Positions 23,001 through 33,214 of a stretch of DNA of 64,000 bases are shown here, piece after piece. Position numbers and translations under genes: made by a program. The DNA is taken from assembly GCF_040712315.1 (NCBI RefSeq), contig NC_134017.1, positions 23,044,322 to 23,108,321 of the forward strand. Direction: 5' to 3'. The notes below the pieces were generated by a model that did not search any database, was not told where the DNA came from, and saw only the letters and a program-made list of their open reading frames with translations. The first letter of the stretch is position 1. Each line of letters starts with the position of its first letter. Origin of the DNA: Castanea sativa (Eukaryota > Streptophyta > Magnoliopsida > Fagales > Fagaceae).

Positions 23001-24917
23001 TCATTTTTGAAAATTTACTCTGTCAATTATACTCAAGAAATTATGTCTATTACCATCATCTTTATCTGATAAAGGGGGGTCTATCATGGGTGTAGAGAAT
23101 TCTTTTAGATCTATTAGTTCTATAATATTTTCTTCATTTATTTCTGTCGAATTATCTTCTTTAATTTCTTTAATTTCTTGTTTTACCAAATTTGCCTCTG
23201 TCGTTGAGTCTTGTAAAGTTACTGGTTTTACATCCTTTTCATCTTGCATCATTTTTTCCCTTTCTTTCTTATCTTTTTCTTTCTTGTCTTTTTCTAGTTT
23301 CCTGCAATCCGTAACATGATGTTCATATTGCCTACATCTAAGACAAACAATAGGTATATCTATTGAATCTTTTAAACTCAGTAAATAATCTGTCTTATCC
23401 TTTAAATGATTAGGTAGATTATCTATTAATTTCATCATTATGTCTTTTTGTTTTCTTTTTCTTTTATGAACTTTAATTGGGTTGGTTGATTTTAATCCTT
23501 CTTTTTCCCTTACTTGGTCTATTTCATTTTGCTTAACATTAAATATCACTATTAATTCATTTATTATGTCTGTCTCAAACTCTAATCTACTAATTTGTTT
23601 AACAATTTTATTATGTCTGTCACATTGCTTTTTAGTATGTCCATATTCTTTACATTTATGACAAATAATATTTTTAGTGTGTCTGTCATCTTTCTCACTG
23701 TCTGATAACTCAGTAGAATTTAAAACTGCTATATTTCTTTTTCTGTCTATATCTAAAGGTAAATTTAAAAGTTTCATCTTTTTAGCTATTTCTATCAAGC
23801 TATCATTTTGAGTATATATCATAGCTCTTTCAATTGATTTTAGTCTTTCATTTATTTTTTCTTTGAAACTTTCATTATTATTATTTTTATTATTATTCCT
23901 TCTTTTGTTGACCATTTCTTTTTCTTGTTCTATCTTTTCTTCTACTACTAATGTCCTACATAGAGGCTCTTCAAGAGTACTATTTTCTTTTGGTTTTAAC
24001 ATGTCCTTTTCTATTTCCTTTTTTGACATGTGTTTTCCTATATCTATGTCTCTTTCTATATTTAGTTCTTTACGTAGAGTTTCTATGCCATCTGTCTTTA
24101 GAGTATTAGCATTTTGTCTCCTTTCTTTATCTTCATTCATTATATCTATCTCATTCTTATGCATTATATCTATAGAACTACTTTCTTTCTTTTCTGTCAG
24201 AATTTCTTTTGATTTCTTCAAATCTATTTTCTTCTTTAAGTTGGTCATCTTAAAAGTGCTATTGCCATTTTCTATATTTGCTATCATTTCTTTTACTATG
24301 CCTTTTTTAAATATTCTCTCATCTTTCATACGTGTTGTTCTTTCCTCAATTAGGCCATCTTCAATGACATCTATCTTTTGTCTTTCTATGTTTTCTCCTT
24401 CTTTCATTATTTCATTATGACTTTTATATGTTATAGATATAGGTCTGTCAGTTGCTTTAGAATTTTTAGAACTATTATTATCATCACATATTAAACTGTC
24501 TTTTCTAGTGTTCCTAGTATCTATCATATTTATTGATCTATCAGTACTTGTTGAATTATTCTGTTGCTTATTATACCAATTATCTGTCATAGTATTTGTT
24601 AAAGATGATCTTTGATGGGGTTCAAAGCCTAAGTTTAAAGCATTAATTTTTTCATAAAGTTCTAAAAAACTATCTGGTCTATTATCTCTATCATTTTTTC
24701 TTTCTATAACAGTGGATCTTTCAATATCTTCCAAAAATTTTAATTTTCTATTAATTCTGTCTAAGAAACTATTATTGTGTCTATCAGTCTGTCGGTGTGT
24801 ATTCCAATTATTTGTGTTATTATAGTTATAATCATAATTATCCATTTCTCTGTCAGAATCAGAATCTGTTTCATAATCCATATCATTATTTAACCAATTA
24901 TTGTCTATATCTCTCAT
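23001..24917 (-). pseudogene. Viral coat/gag-like protein with two zinc knuckles
   Basis: A 638-codon open frame from an ATG at 24917 to a TGA at 23001. The first ~110 residues are Asp/Asn-rich and acidic. The middle is a long, very charged Lys/Glu/Ile-rich stretch likely to form coiled coil. Two CCHC knuckles follow at residues 419-432 (CHKCKEYGHTKKQC) and 525-538 (CLRCRQYEHHVTDC), then an acidic tail. A nucleic-acid-binding coat protein of a caulimovirid fits best; a retroelement gag is the alternative. The presence of two knuckles about 90 residues apart is unusual for caulimovirids. The frame is intact and very AT-rich, with frequent GACAGA on the coding strand. Confidence 0.65.
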
Positions 24918-25059
24918 GCTATATGCTTCATCATAATCTAATCATCATAGTCCATGTTTCAGATTAGTGTGTGCCTAACCTAAGTGTGAACAAGTGAATA
25001 GATGATGAAATGATAAACGTATTTATTCTATTTCAAAGCAATTAATTAATTACTGGCGG

Positions 25060-25328
25060 AACTATTACTAACCACTGGTTGCCTTGCTATCGGGACCACC
25101 TCCCCGGGAAACTCCATTGCGGGACCACCCAACACACACGCCTATCCATCGGCTAACAAAATGGGCTGACCAACGTTACCAAGGAGCAAGTAGTGGTGTG
25201 CAGTAATAAAGTTCCTAGTAACTTCTTAATTGCAAAGAAATAAAACTCATACATAAAATAGATGAGTTTTTGTCTGCTAAACTTAAAGAAAAATTAGGAT
25301 AACAATTAAAGTATACTGGTCCATTATG
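25060..25328 (-). pseudogene. Movement-protein-like fragment (C-terminal part)
   Basis: The minus-strand translation gives GPVYFNCYPNFSLSLADKN near 25328-25260 and, after a frame change, LLLGNVGQPILLADG and FPGEVVPIARQPVV down to about 25060. The YFNCYPNF-type motif is typical of the 30K-superfamily movement proteins of caulimovirids. The N-terminal part is missing: the sequence meets host repeat S at 25340. There is at least one frameshift and one stop. It lies upstream of the coat-like ORF, the expected order. Confidence 0.6.
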
Positions 25329-25339
25329 CAGACTTATGT

Positions 25340-25941
25340 GATGCAATTTTGTTGGGTTTTCAGACCTTGTGCAAATAATTGCACCTCCTCCGAAAAATAA
25401 AAAAATAAAAATAAAAATAAAAAAACCACCAAGCACCATTATTAACACTATCGAAGACCAGCAAACGTTGCCTTGGATGCAAATTGACAATATGCTTTGC
25501 AGGTGCTACACATTCATGTAGGTTGTAGAATGTTGGTGAAACGTGAAACCTTGTAGTGAAATTTGTCAAATATAACAATTCATTGTTGATATTTGATAAT
25601 ATATGGAAGGTGACATCAAGTTCCTCATTGGACAAAGTTCCGCTACAAATTTGGTTGTAGCCTACGACTACAACCACCAATAAATTAATATGACTACAAC
25701 TCCCACCAATAAATTAATATAACTATAATTTATTTAAATCTAATAGTTTTTTTTTTTTTTTGAGAAGCAAATCTAATAGTTGAATTGCATATTTTTTATG
25801 TTCTTAACATACATGTCAAATTTCATGCCAATTTATATTAAATGTTATTTACTATACAATCTATAAATTTATTTTTTATATGTCATTTTAAATTACAAAA
25901 ACTTAAAATTTAAATATTTGATTGATAATATAGTTATTGAT
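25340..25941. repeat. Direct repeat S, right copy
   Basis: Partner of 14885-15468. It includes exon-like host DNA (about 25440-25625) and most of a MITE, which continues intact past the end of the repeat. Differences from the left copy are few (hand count about 10 plus an A-rich indel). Confidence 0.85.
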
Positions 25942-26078
25942 CTTCTACATAATTTGTAAGCGAATATAAGAAGAAAATATAATCTAATGATGGATTTGTC
26001 AAAATTCACATCCAATAAAAAGTATTGAATGAAGTTGTAATCTTAAGCTACAACCAAGTTTGTTGCCAAACTTTGTCC
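25630..26078. mobile_element. MITE with ~45-bp terminal inverted repeats
   Basis: Terminal repeats start GGACAAAGTTCCGCTACAA and end (reverse complement) GGACAAAGTTTGGCAACAA, both followed by TTGGTTGTAGC. The flanks share TCATT. Related copies are at 15157-15468 (truncated), 27865-29018 (with a solo LTR) and, more distantly, 34237-35020. The latter two carry 9-bp flanking duplications (one imperfect), which suggests a Mutator-like family. Confidence 0.75.
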
Positions 26079-27465
26079 TCATTCATTTACCTACTACTAA
26101 GAAACCACCAAAAGCATGAAGGGAATCAACTTTGATATCAAGGATGGTGCAATTTGTTTAAATTAGGGACAAGATGCTAGGCCAACATTTCAATATTTTT
26201 CGACCATAAAATATTTTCAAGTGTTTAGTTGTATTTTCAAAAAACTCTGGAAAATGTTTTTATACCATAAAATATCTTCAAGAGTTTGGATGCATTCCTG
26301 AAAAAAAAAATCTTGAAAATATCTTCAAGAGTTTGCTTGCATTCCTAAAAATGCTATAGAAAACATATTTTCTACTACTTTCCCATATTTTCTCATCTCC
26401 CAAGCACATATATAATAAATAAATAAATAATGAGAATTTTAGATTTTAAAAATCCATGACCAATAGTGATAGCAACCGATGGTAGTTGGCAACCGAAGAC
26501 CAAGGACAATAGTGGGGGGTGGTAGGTGGTGGTTGTACATGGTAGTCTTGATCTAATAAGGCACTGGATTTCTATGACGATGTTTACACACCAATTGAAC
26601 TTGTGCTTAATAATGAAAAAGTAAAGTTGCATAACTTAAAAGTGTAAGAGAAATATACACGTTTTAATGTGAAATCCTTTAGAAAATAGTTACAATATGG
26701 TATTATATTTCAATGGAGAAAGAGATAGAGGAGAGAATTAATGAAGATAATAGTGAAAGAGAAGGTGGGAAGAGGCTTCTGCTAGAGAGAGAGAGAGAGC
26801 TTGTAATTCAATCTCCTCTTCTTCCTTGAGTCCTTAACTCCTTCTCCGACACCTTCATCCTTTAATAGTGGTAGAGGTGGGCATGTGTCATTGTTCTATT
26901 GGGTAAGATGTTGTCTTTTTATTGGAGAAGGACAAGATAGAGTTTTAACAAAATAAGATAACATACATTTGGTGCTTCTTTGATAGGCATATTTGTGTTT
27001 TTACTATACACAGTAACACAGAATTGCTGCTTTGACAAGTTGGCCCTCTACTGTAATATGGCTCAAACCTAGCATATGACTGATTGATGTAGCTATAATA
27101 ATCGTTGATTGATTTTGCCATTTTTACCCACTATCTTGGACGCTTAGACAATAGCTAATGGCTACATGTTTTTTTACTGGTACATGACTTCTATCTTTAT
27201 TTTCTTATTATTCTATTATGCATTGGACACATGGTAATGGTGGATTGGCTCATTATTCTAAAGGATAATATGATTAATTTTAACATCACCCCCTACACCA
27301 CTAGATATTCGCATTGATAATCGAGTACAAGATCGTAAATTTAAACTACGATTAACGAGCCCGGCCAGTCTTAAGAAACTTTTACCCTCTGGGATCAATA
27401 TTGCCAAAATTATATGCTAGGCAACGCAACCAACGTTGTTAGTTGTTAGTTGTTATTTGTTACAG
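26079..27465. other. Non-coding stretch
   Basis: It begins with sequence similar to 35795-35870 (GGGAATCAACTTTGAT). It then holds an irregular repeat around 26195-26370 (CCATAAAATAT-CTTCAAGAGTTTG units), short AAATAA runs and a G-rich patch near 26510-26535. No gene was recognised. Confidence 0.5.
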
Positions 27466-27587
27466 CATATGTTGATTTACTAGAACGCGGGCAACAAGAT
27501 ATTGCCCTTAAAAATTATGGTCACTGCATATTCCAGCTTCTTAGAGAACTCCCTAATGTTCAGACTTTGATATTGGGTTATGGCAAG
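27466..27587 (+). pseudogene. F-box/LRR/FBD-like pseudogene, exon fragment 1
   Basis: A coding-like exon between an acceptor (TTGTTACAG) and a donor (GGCAAG|GTGC) encoding a leucine-rich segment (YGHCIFQLLRELPNVQTL). The pattern LLREL-xNVQTLIL is typical of plant F-box/LRR proteins with a C-terminal FBD domain. The F-box itself was not found in the window. The next fragment lies 3.2 kb downstream, beyond a MITE, a solo LTR and a LINE. Confidence 0.5.
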
Positions 27588-27864
27588 GTGCTTTCCCTCC
27601 TTTTGATAGTGCTTTCCTCAATGTCATACTTTATTATTAGATTGTTTGCACCTCAACTCCTATAGCATATTTTGTACTAATAATATATATGTCAACAAAG
27701 TTTACATTAATATCAAAATATTAGTTTATTTAAATTAGTCAATAGAGTTAATGCATATATTAATTATCTATAGTTGTGCATTAATTATTTATATTAAATG
27801 AATTTATATGATATTTTTATAAACTCTCTACAAGAGATAATTTTTAGTTGGAATAATAATAATA

Positions 27865-29018
27865 ACAAAGTTTAACTACAAAATTGGTTGTAGCTTAAGG
27901 TTACAAACTCAGTCAATAATATAAATATTACAATATATTTTGAAAATCTATCCGTTGAATTACATATTCTTTATATTCTTAATACACATGTCAAATTTTG
28001 TGTCAATCGGATATTATTTATTATATGATCTATAAGTTTATATCTTGTGCATAATTTTAAATTACAAAAACTTTCAATTTAAAAAATTTAGTGATGACAT
28101 AACTATTGATCTTTAATTTTCTTGAAATTTTGCAAGCATAGAGGATATAAGAAGAAGATGTAATCCAATGGTAGATTTTTCCAAATTCACCTCCAATTAA
28201 AAAATATTGAGTAAAGTTGTAGCCTAAAGTTACTGTAGGTGCACAATTGCACCTGGCCCCAAGAACAGATACGGGCTCAGGCCCAATGAGCCTTAAACAA
28301 TACGATTTGTAGAGCGTGGACTTGAAACCCAGGTTAGAAGTGTTTGAGGATTAAATGACAAGCCAAAGATGGTAAACACTTGAAAACAACAATAAATACT
28401 GTAAATCAACCTGCTCGGACGTAAGCCGAGAACTGTTCTTATATTATTTTTTCTCTCTTTTTTCTCTTTCTTTCAGGTTACAAAGAAGGGGGGATCCCCA
28501 ATTTCTGTTCTAGGTCCCTCCTTAAATACTCTTCTTTTTTATGCTTTGTACACGTGTTGCCCCAAACTCCCCCTTAGCCTAGATATTTCTTTTCTCAGTG
28601 CCTTTGAATAGTAACCAGAAGTTTCCCTTCCACTGTTCAAGTGTCATTTCCCCATTAATGCGGCCAGGGTGGTAGGTGCAGGGTCTTTAATGTGGAGGTG
28701 ACAGCCTTTATCCTTGGTGTTTCTCTTACATCGGTGCTTCCAGGACATTCAAGGGTTTACCCCTTTTATCCACTGGTTTTAACCATGTCATTGCCTAACG
28801 TTTATCATGAAGTCCCAGATTCTCCGGTGTCCGTCCGAAGAGAAATTCACCCTCGGCTGGATCCTCGGATCCTCGGCGTATGGGCCGACCCGTAGTACTA
28901 ACAAGTTCTAAACTCAAGAACAGGTCGGCCTTCTTTAGCACGGCCCAAAGGCCCATATCTCCATCAGGGTCTTTTTACTCCCCACAGTTACAACTAATTT
29001 TGTAACTGAACTTTGTCC
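27865..29018. mobile_element. MITE carrying a solo LTR
   Basis: Same family as 25630-26078: it starts ACAAAGTTTAACTACAAAATTGG and ends GTAACTGAACTTTGTCC. The flanks share AATAATAA. The distal terminal repeat is split by the solo LTR at 28234-28986. Without that insert the MITE would be about 400 bp. Confidence 0.75.
28234..28986. mobile_element. Solo LTR (753 bp)
   Basis: It starts TGTAGGTGCAC and ends CCCCACA, flanked by GTTAC on both sides (28229-28233 and 28987-28991). TG...CA ends plus a 5-bp duplication and the absence of internal element sequence define a solo LTR left by recombination between two LTRs. It is more GC-rich than its host MITE. Confidence 0.9.
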
Positions 29019-29167
29019 TAATAATAAATTTAGAATATGACATTCTTACACATATTTAGTTGCTTTAACGACAATTAACATAAAAGTCATAAAAAATTAA
29101 ATAATTGTGAATTCTCTAATTAATATTAATCCTTTAAAATTCATAACTCCTTTTCATCACATATAAC

Positions 29168-29169
<2 letters not shown>

Positions 29170-29212
<43 letters not shown>
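29170..29212. repeat. (AT)n(TG)n microsatellite
   Basis: A short AT run passes into about 17 TG repeats. Confidence 0.9.
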
Positions 29213-29215
<3 letters not shown>

Positions 29216-29410
29216 GTATACACATTTATTTTGTTATAGCATAATGAAATTTTATTTTTCTATGAGAAACAACTTTTTTTTATGTAAGAAACAATTGAAA
29301 CACTATATCATGCGACAATTGAAGCAATGTATAACAAAGATGGGGGAAAATTAGTAACACGCAATCAAGAATGTAAAAATAATAATAATAATAATAATTG
29401 AAGAATATAT

Positions 29411-30345
29411 GCATTTTTTTTTAAGCCGGAACCAATCAATTTTCATTAATTTAAAGCATTAGCATCCAAGAACAAAGCGTCCACCATAGGTGGGGGATCC
29501 TCCTCTAATCAAACAATATCATCATCAATTAATCTAGCGAATCTAGCCAAAAGCATGAGCAACACTATTAGCAGTGCGCCTAACACAATTAATCGAAATG
29601 GATCTAAAGCCTGTAGCCAAGCACCAAATATCTTCATAAATTAATCCAAGCCGTGAAAGATTCGGTTGAGGGAAACCGTCTGCATCACCAACGCACTATC
29701 ACCTTCCAAAATAATCTCCATGCAACTAGCATCAATAGCAAACTCGAGGGCTTTTCAACATGCAAACACTTCCACCTCTTCACTATCCCTTACAGCTCCA
29801 CCCTTCACAGTAATAGCAGCCATTACTTCACCCTCGTCGTTTCTAATCACAACCCCATAGCTCGAAGCAGCTCCCCCATCAAAGCAAGCACCATCAAAAT
29901 TCAATTTAAACAAATTTCCCTGCGGAGGCTGCCATATCTGTTGCGGTGGAGACTGAATTGGAGCTGATACACTCAACTGGTCTTGTGTTGTTGTATACTC
30001 TCTCAAGTACTCCAATGCTCGTTGAGATGACCTCGAAGGATGCTGGAATTCACCCCCGTGTATGATTGTATTGCATTGAGTCCATATCTGCCAACAAGTG
30101 ACCCACAACAGATCCCATTCCTCCCCTGAAAGTTTCGACATTAAATCTGAAACCAACTGCAGAAAATCGGCCTGTTCAGTACCTAATTTTTGAAGACAAC
30201 GTAAACTCCCAGCCCAAACATCCTGAGCCGCCCCACAGCACATGCAAGACCGATTCAACGTCATTCTGACATACATAACACCGAGCCTCCTCCACTACCC
30301 TTTTGCGTGCCAAATTTTCTTGTGTAGGAAAAATATTGAGACATG
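29411..30345 (-). pseudogene. 5'-truncated LINE: zinc-binding and RNase H domains
   Basis: On the minus strand, from about 30345, the remnant shows the zf-RVT region (CYVCQNDVESVLHVLW). After a frameshift comes a 170-codon open stretch with an RVT_3-type RNase H (FKLNFDGACFDGGAASSYG and a following VIRNDEGEV). An in-frame TGA interrupts it near 29756, after which RNase H sequence continues. The 3' end is an A-rich tail (CCGGCTTAAAAAAAAA on minus) at about 29411. The order zf-RVT, RNase H, poly-A is that of plant L1-type elements; the polymerase part is absent. Confidence 0.8.
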
Positions 30346-30539
30346 CATGCCATGAACATCCTTAGTTATATGCATGTTTTTAGTAGGCATAAAACATGCT
30401 TATTTATATTAACCATTATATCATACAATTTTCAATTTGTGAACACATATATAGTGTGATCAAATCACTACACTAGTCTTTCAATTTTGTTTATAAAATA
30501 ACTAAAGATTACAATTTTTTACAAGGAAATTTATTAAAT

Positions 30540-30622
30540 TTTGTTTTAAAACATCGATAGTTAGGGGTCTAAATCATGAATGTCTATATTGGAAATTGAG
30601 GTGCCAACCAATTAAGCTACAA
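30540..30622 (-). mobile_element. tRNA-derived SINE-like sequence
   Basis: On the minus strand it reads CTTGTAGCTTAATTGGTTGG, a good A-box, and about 45 bases later a weak B-box-like GATTTAGACCC. These are internal polymerase III promoter boxes of a tRNA-related SINE. The ends are not resolved. Confidence 0.5.
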
Positions 30623-30760
30623 GATTCTTGGTAATCTTATTGAAATATTGGAAAAAACTAATAATAAGCACGAACACTTCATTTGCGGTGTCATTCTCAT
30701 ATTGTATCAATATCAGACCTATTGATGTCTTATTTGCTGTGTTATGTTATAATTTTTCAG

Positions 30761-31230
30761 AAATTGCTTGTGTGGTAATATCGTACCCATACCCATACTC
30801 ACATCAATGTCCTTGTCTGTGCTTGATATTATCTCCCAGTATGTGCAATCCCTCAGTCTTGCTGCTAAATATGATCGTCCCATGCTTAAAAATTTGACAA
30901 GTTTGGAACTTAAATGCTACAAATGGCATATTCTACTAAATTTGCATGAAAATGTTCATAATCTTGAGAACCTTTATTTTATTAAGCTGTTTATCAGGTG
31001 GATTCTGAAGGACCACACGAGTTGTGCTGGATAAATCCATTATTGCATGCTCCCAAATATTTAGAATCATGTATTTGGGGAATTTCTTTATTACAAATTA
31101 AAAGCTTGGAACATGAAATGGAACTCCTATAATATATTCTAAAGAATGCAAAAGTTTTGGAAACAATGGGAATTCATGCTAACATATTGAATTTGAATGA
31201 ATAATTTCATATTTTCAAGAAATTGTCAGA
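30761..31230 (+). pseudogene. F-box/LRR/FBD-like pseudogene, exon fragment 2
   Basis: It starts after a good acceptor (ATAATTTTTCAG). The reading frame gives an LRR-like segment (KNLTSLELKCYKWHILLNL then HNLENLYF) and, past stops near 31032 and 31131, an FBD-like segment (LEHEMELL, YILKNAKVLETMGIHA). In-frame stops make it a pseudogene. The hAT-like element at 31239 interrupts the last codons; the tail resumes at 32063. The FBD pattern (xxYxLKNAxVLExMxIH) is the main evidence. Confidence 0.55.
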
Positions 31231-31238
31231 TTTACCAG

Positions 31239-32062
31239 CAGGGGCGAAGCCAGGAATTTTGTTTGGGAGCCAAGTTGTAGCACTAATATATTTATCAAGA
31301 CGACTTCACTCACACATATACACACACTTTTTTATCATATAAGCGCACATACACATATATATATATATACACACACTTTTTTATATGATAAGTCATACAT
31401 ACACACCCAACAATAAAAAATATTTTTTTGATCAAAACGATGTTTGATGGTAATCTTTCATAAAATAAAATTCATTTTTACCATTTTCATAATGAAATTC
31501 TTAAAAAGTTTCATTTTTTATACAAATTATCAAATTTTATACTAAAGTAAAAAAAAATCTTTCAATTGAACTAATGAAATTTTCAAAAACATGGATGATC
31601 CAAAACTTGAAGGAACAAGTTAGACTCCAAATATATTTGAAGCTATCTTGTTTTAACCCATTATGTGGCAACTAAAGAGACATTTCATGTGTAGTTTTAG
31701 TGACAAGATTTTTTTTTATGAGTCAATGACTTGTTAATCGCCACATAACGGGTTGAAAAAGATAGATTCAAACATGTTTAATGTCAATCTTTATCAAATA
31801 TTTAATAAATCTAAGAGTACATTTTACAATAAAAAATAGAATTGCGATAGTTGAAAAATATAGATTCAAACATGTCTCTATAACTATTAAACCAATTTTT
31901 TTTTTAAGAGTATCATTGCACTAATTCAAATACTAGGGACAGTAATTCTTATTTTTGTAGACTAAATTTTGTAAACATTAAAATAATTATATATAAATCT
32001 ATATATATATTTCAAAATTTTGGGGGCATGGCCCCCCACCCTTGAACATAGGTCTGCCCCTG
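31239..32062. mobile_element. Non-autonomous hAT-like element
   Basis: Ends are CAGGGGCGAAGCC and (reverse complement) CAGGGGCAGACC. The 8-bp flanks TTTACCAG (31231-31238) and ATTACCAG (32063-32070) differ at one base. Short CAGGGGC terminal repeats and 8-bp duplications fit the hAT superfamily. The interior is AT-rich and encodes no transposase. Confidence 0.8.
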
Positions 32063-32200
32063 ATTACCAGTGGTTGTTTGACATGTAAACTTATTCCTCT
32101 CCAAGGTATATTCTTTCTCACGAATGTTATCAGGGAATTGGCCAAGTCAGAGAAGGTTCTTGTAGATGTTAGTTTCAGAAATGCTTGGCGACAATCTGGA
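32063..32200 (+). pseudogene. F-box/FBD pseudogene tail
   Basis: Sequence continuing the FBD exon beyond the hAT insertion, with a reading such as SGCLTCKLIPL that resembles the usual end of FBD proteins, in a shifted frame. Beyond about 32120 coding identity is lost. Confidence 0.35.
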
Positions 32201-32479
32201 TTAGGCTCCAAATTTATTTCAAAAGGTCTTAGATGTTGGAAAGGAGAGAGCATAAAATCATTTGTATTTCTAAAAATTAACATTTAAATTTAATGAGAAA
32301 TAGAAAAATATAAATTAATAGAGGAACTTTGGAATTGTGATTTCCTTGTGCATTTATCAATTTAGATAAATTTGGTAATAGTAAAAGTTAAAAGCCGTGA
32401 TTATATAACTGTAGCTGTACTTGTTTATGTGTTTTGACAACCAACTTCCTAATTGCTCCAATTGTTGTCTTTCTTGAGA

Positions 32480-32890
32480 TCAGTATTGTTTTTTTTTTTT
32501 TTGGAAACTGAAACATCATAAATTAACTGAAAGAAAGTACATTATTTGAGAAAGCATGTTCTAGAAAATAAAGACTCTCTTCAATCCAAGTAAAATAATA
32601 CTCAACACCCTGAGCATATTTTGCTAACAAATTAGTAGACTTATTATCATTCATACAAATATAAGAAACTTCAAATCTACCAAAAAAAATTATATATATT
32701 TATATATATGAGAAAGAGAAATAATTTCATACATACTAGAAGCAATTGATGATGGAAAGAGATTTCCCAATATTGGCATTAGACAATAGATACCAATATC
32801 CTTAGCAAATAAGACACCCTCTTCAAAAGTTGAGATCATTCTCGAAAGTTGACATTTATTGTCTGTGTAAGTGCCCATTTAGCATTATGT
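32480..32890 (-). pseudogene. LINE 3' remnant (RNase H C-terminus)
   Basis: The minus-strand reading contains MNDNKSTNLLAKYAQGVEYY followed by TWIEESL, the characteristic end of plant LINE RNase H. It then runs into an A-rich tail (T run at about 32491-32507 on plus). Many stops; an old fragment. Confidence 0.65.
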
Positions 32891-33115
32891 AAGAAGTAGA
32901 GCCTTACTTTTAGAGTTTTAATGGTGGGTTTTGGGATATAGAACTAAAAAGCTCTTCAAATAGTGAGTATGATAGATATAGTAGATACTAGATAGTGCTT
33001 TAATAATATGAATTTACAAAGCATGAACAGTAAATTATGATTCTTTTTTCCTAAAATTTCCAAAATTCAACAGTAAATTGTTAAACAGTAAATTTCAACA
33101 TTTATTAACAATTTC

Positions 33116-33214
33116 TTAAAGCTCTTCAATGAAATTGTCACAATGTAACAATTTCAGCTTTAAGTAAATTTCCAAAATTTCCTAAAATTTCCAAATTTCA
33201 TTGAAGAGCTTTAA
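33116..33214. repeat. Foldback with 21-bp perfect arms
   Basis: Arms at 33116-33136 and 33194-33214 are exact reverse complements (TTAAAGCTCTTCAATG...). The loop and surrounding DNA repeat CCTAAAATTTCCAAA and CAGTAAATT. A related AAAGCTCTTCAAAT lies at 32948, so a larger MITE may be present. Confidence 0.7.

Larger units (their letters stand above)
15469..25339 (-). mobile_element. Endogenous caulimovirid-like sequence (interrupted by LARD-A)
   Basis: A linearised viral-type genome remnant on the minus strand, about 5.56 kb after subtracting the nested element and one AGATT copy. In transcription order it shows a movement-protein-like fragment (25060-25328), a coat-like region with two CCHC knuckles, a retropepsin, a long unassigned region and then a TATA promoter with leader. 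This arrangement (zinc-knuckle protein, protease, one promoter, tRNA-Met primer-like site, no LTRs of its own) fits Caulimoviridae. No reverse transcriptase was found. The boundaries are where the flanking repeat S stops and starts. Confidence 0.72.

Noticed and set aside
23863..24420. 185-codon plus-strand open frame over the coat-like gene
   Set aside because: Composition (Ser/Phe/Leu-rich) mirrors the Lys/Glu/Arg-rich coat-like frame; antisense shadow.
22315..24917. Reading the coat-like/protease block as gag-protease of an ordinary LTR retrotransposon
   Set aside because: No LTRs belong to it, a movement-protein-like motif lies upstream, and a single TATA promoter with leader and primer-like site lies downstream; these fit a caulimovirid better. 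Kept as an alternative in the entries.
31999..32283. Minus-strand 94-codon frame at the hAT right end
   Set aside because: It crosses the hAT terminal repeat into the F-box pseudogene; not a unit.
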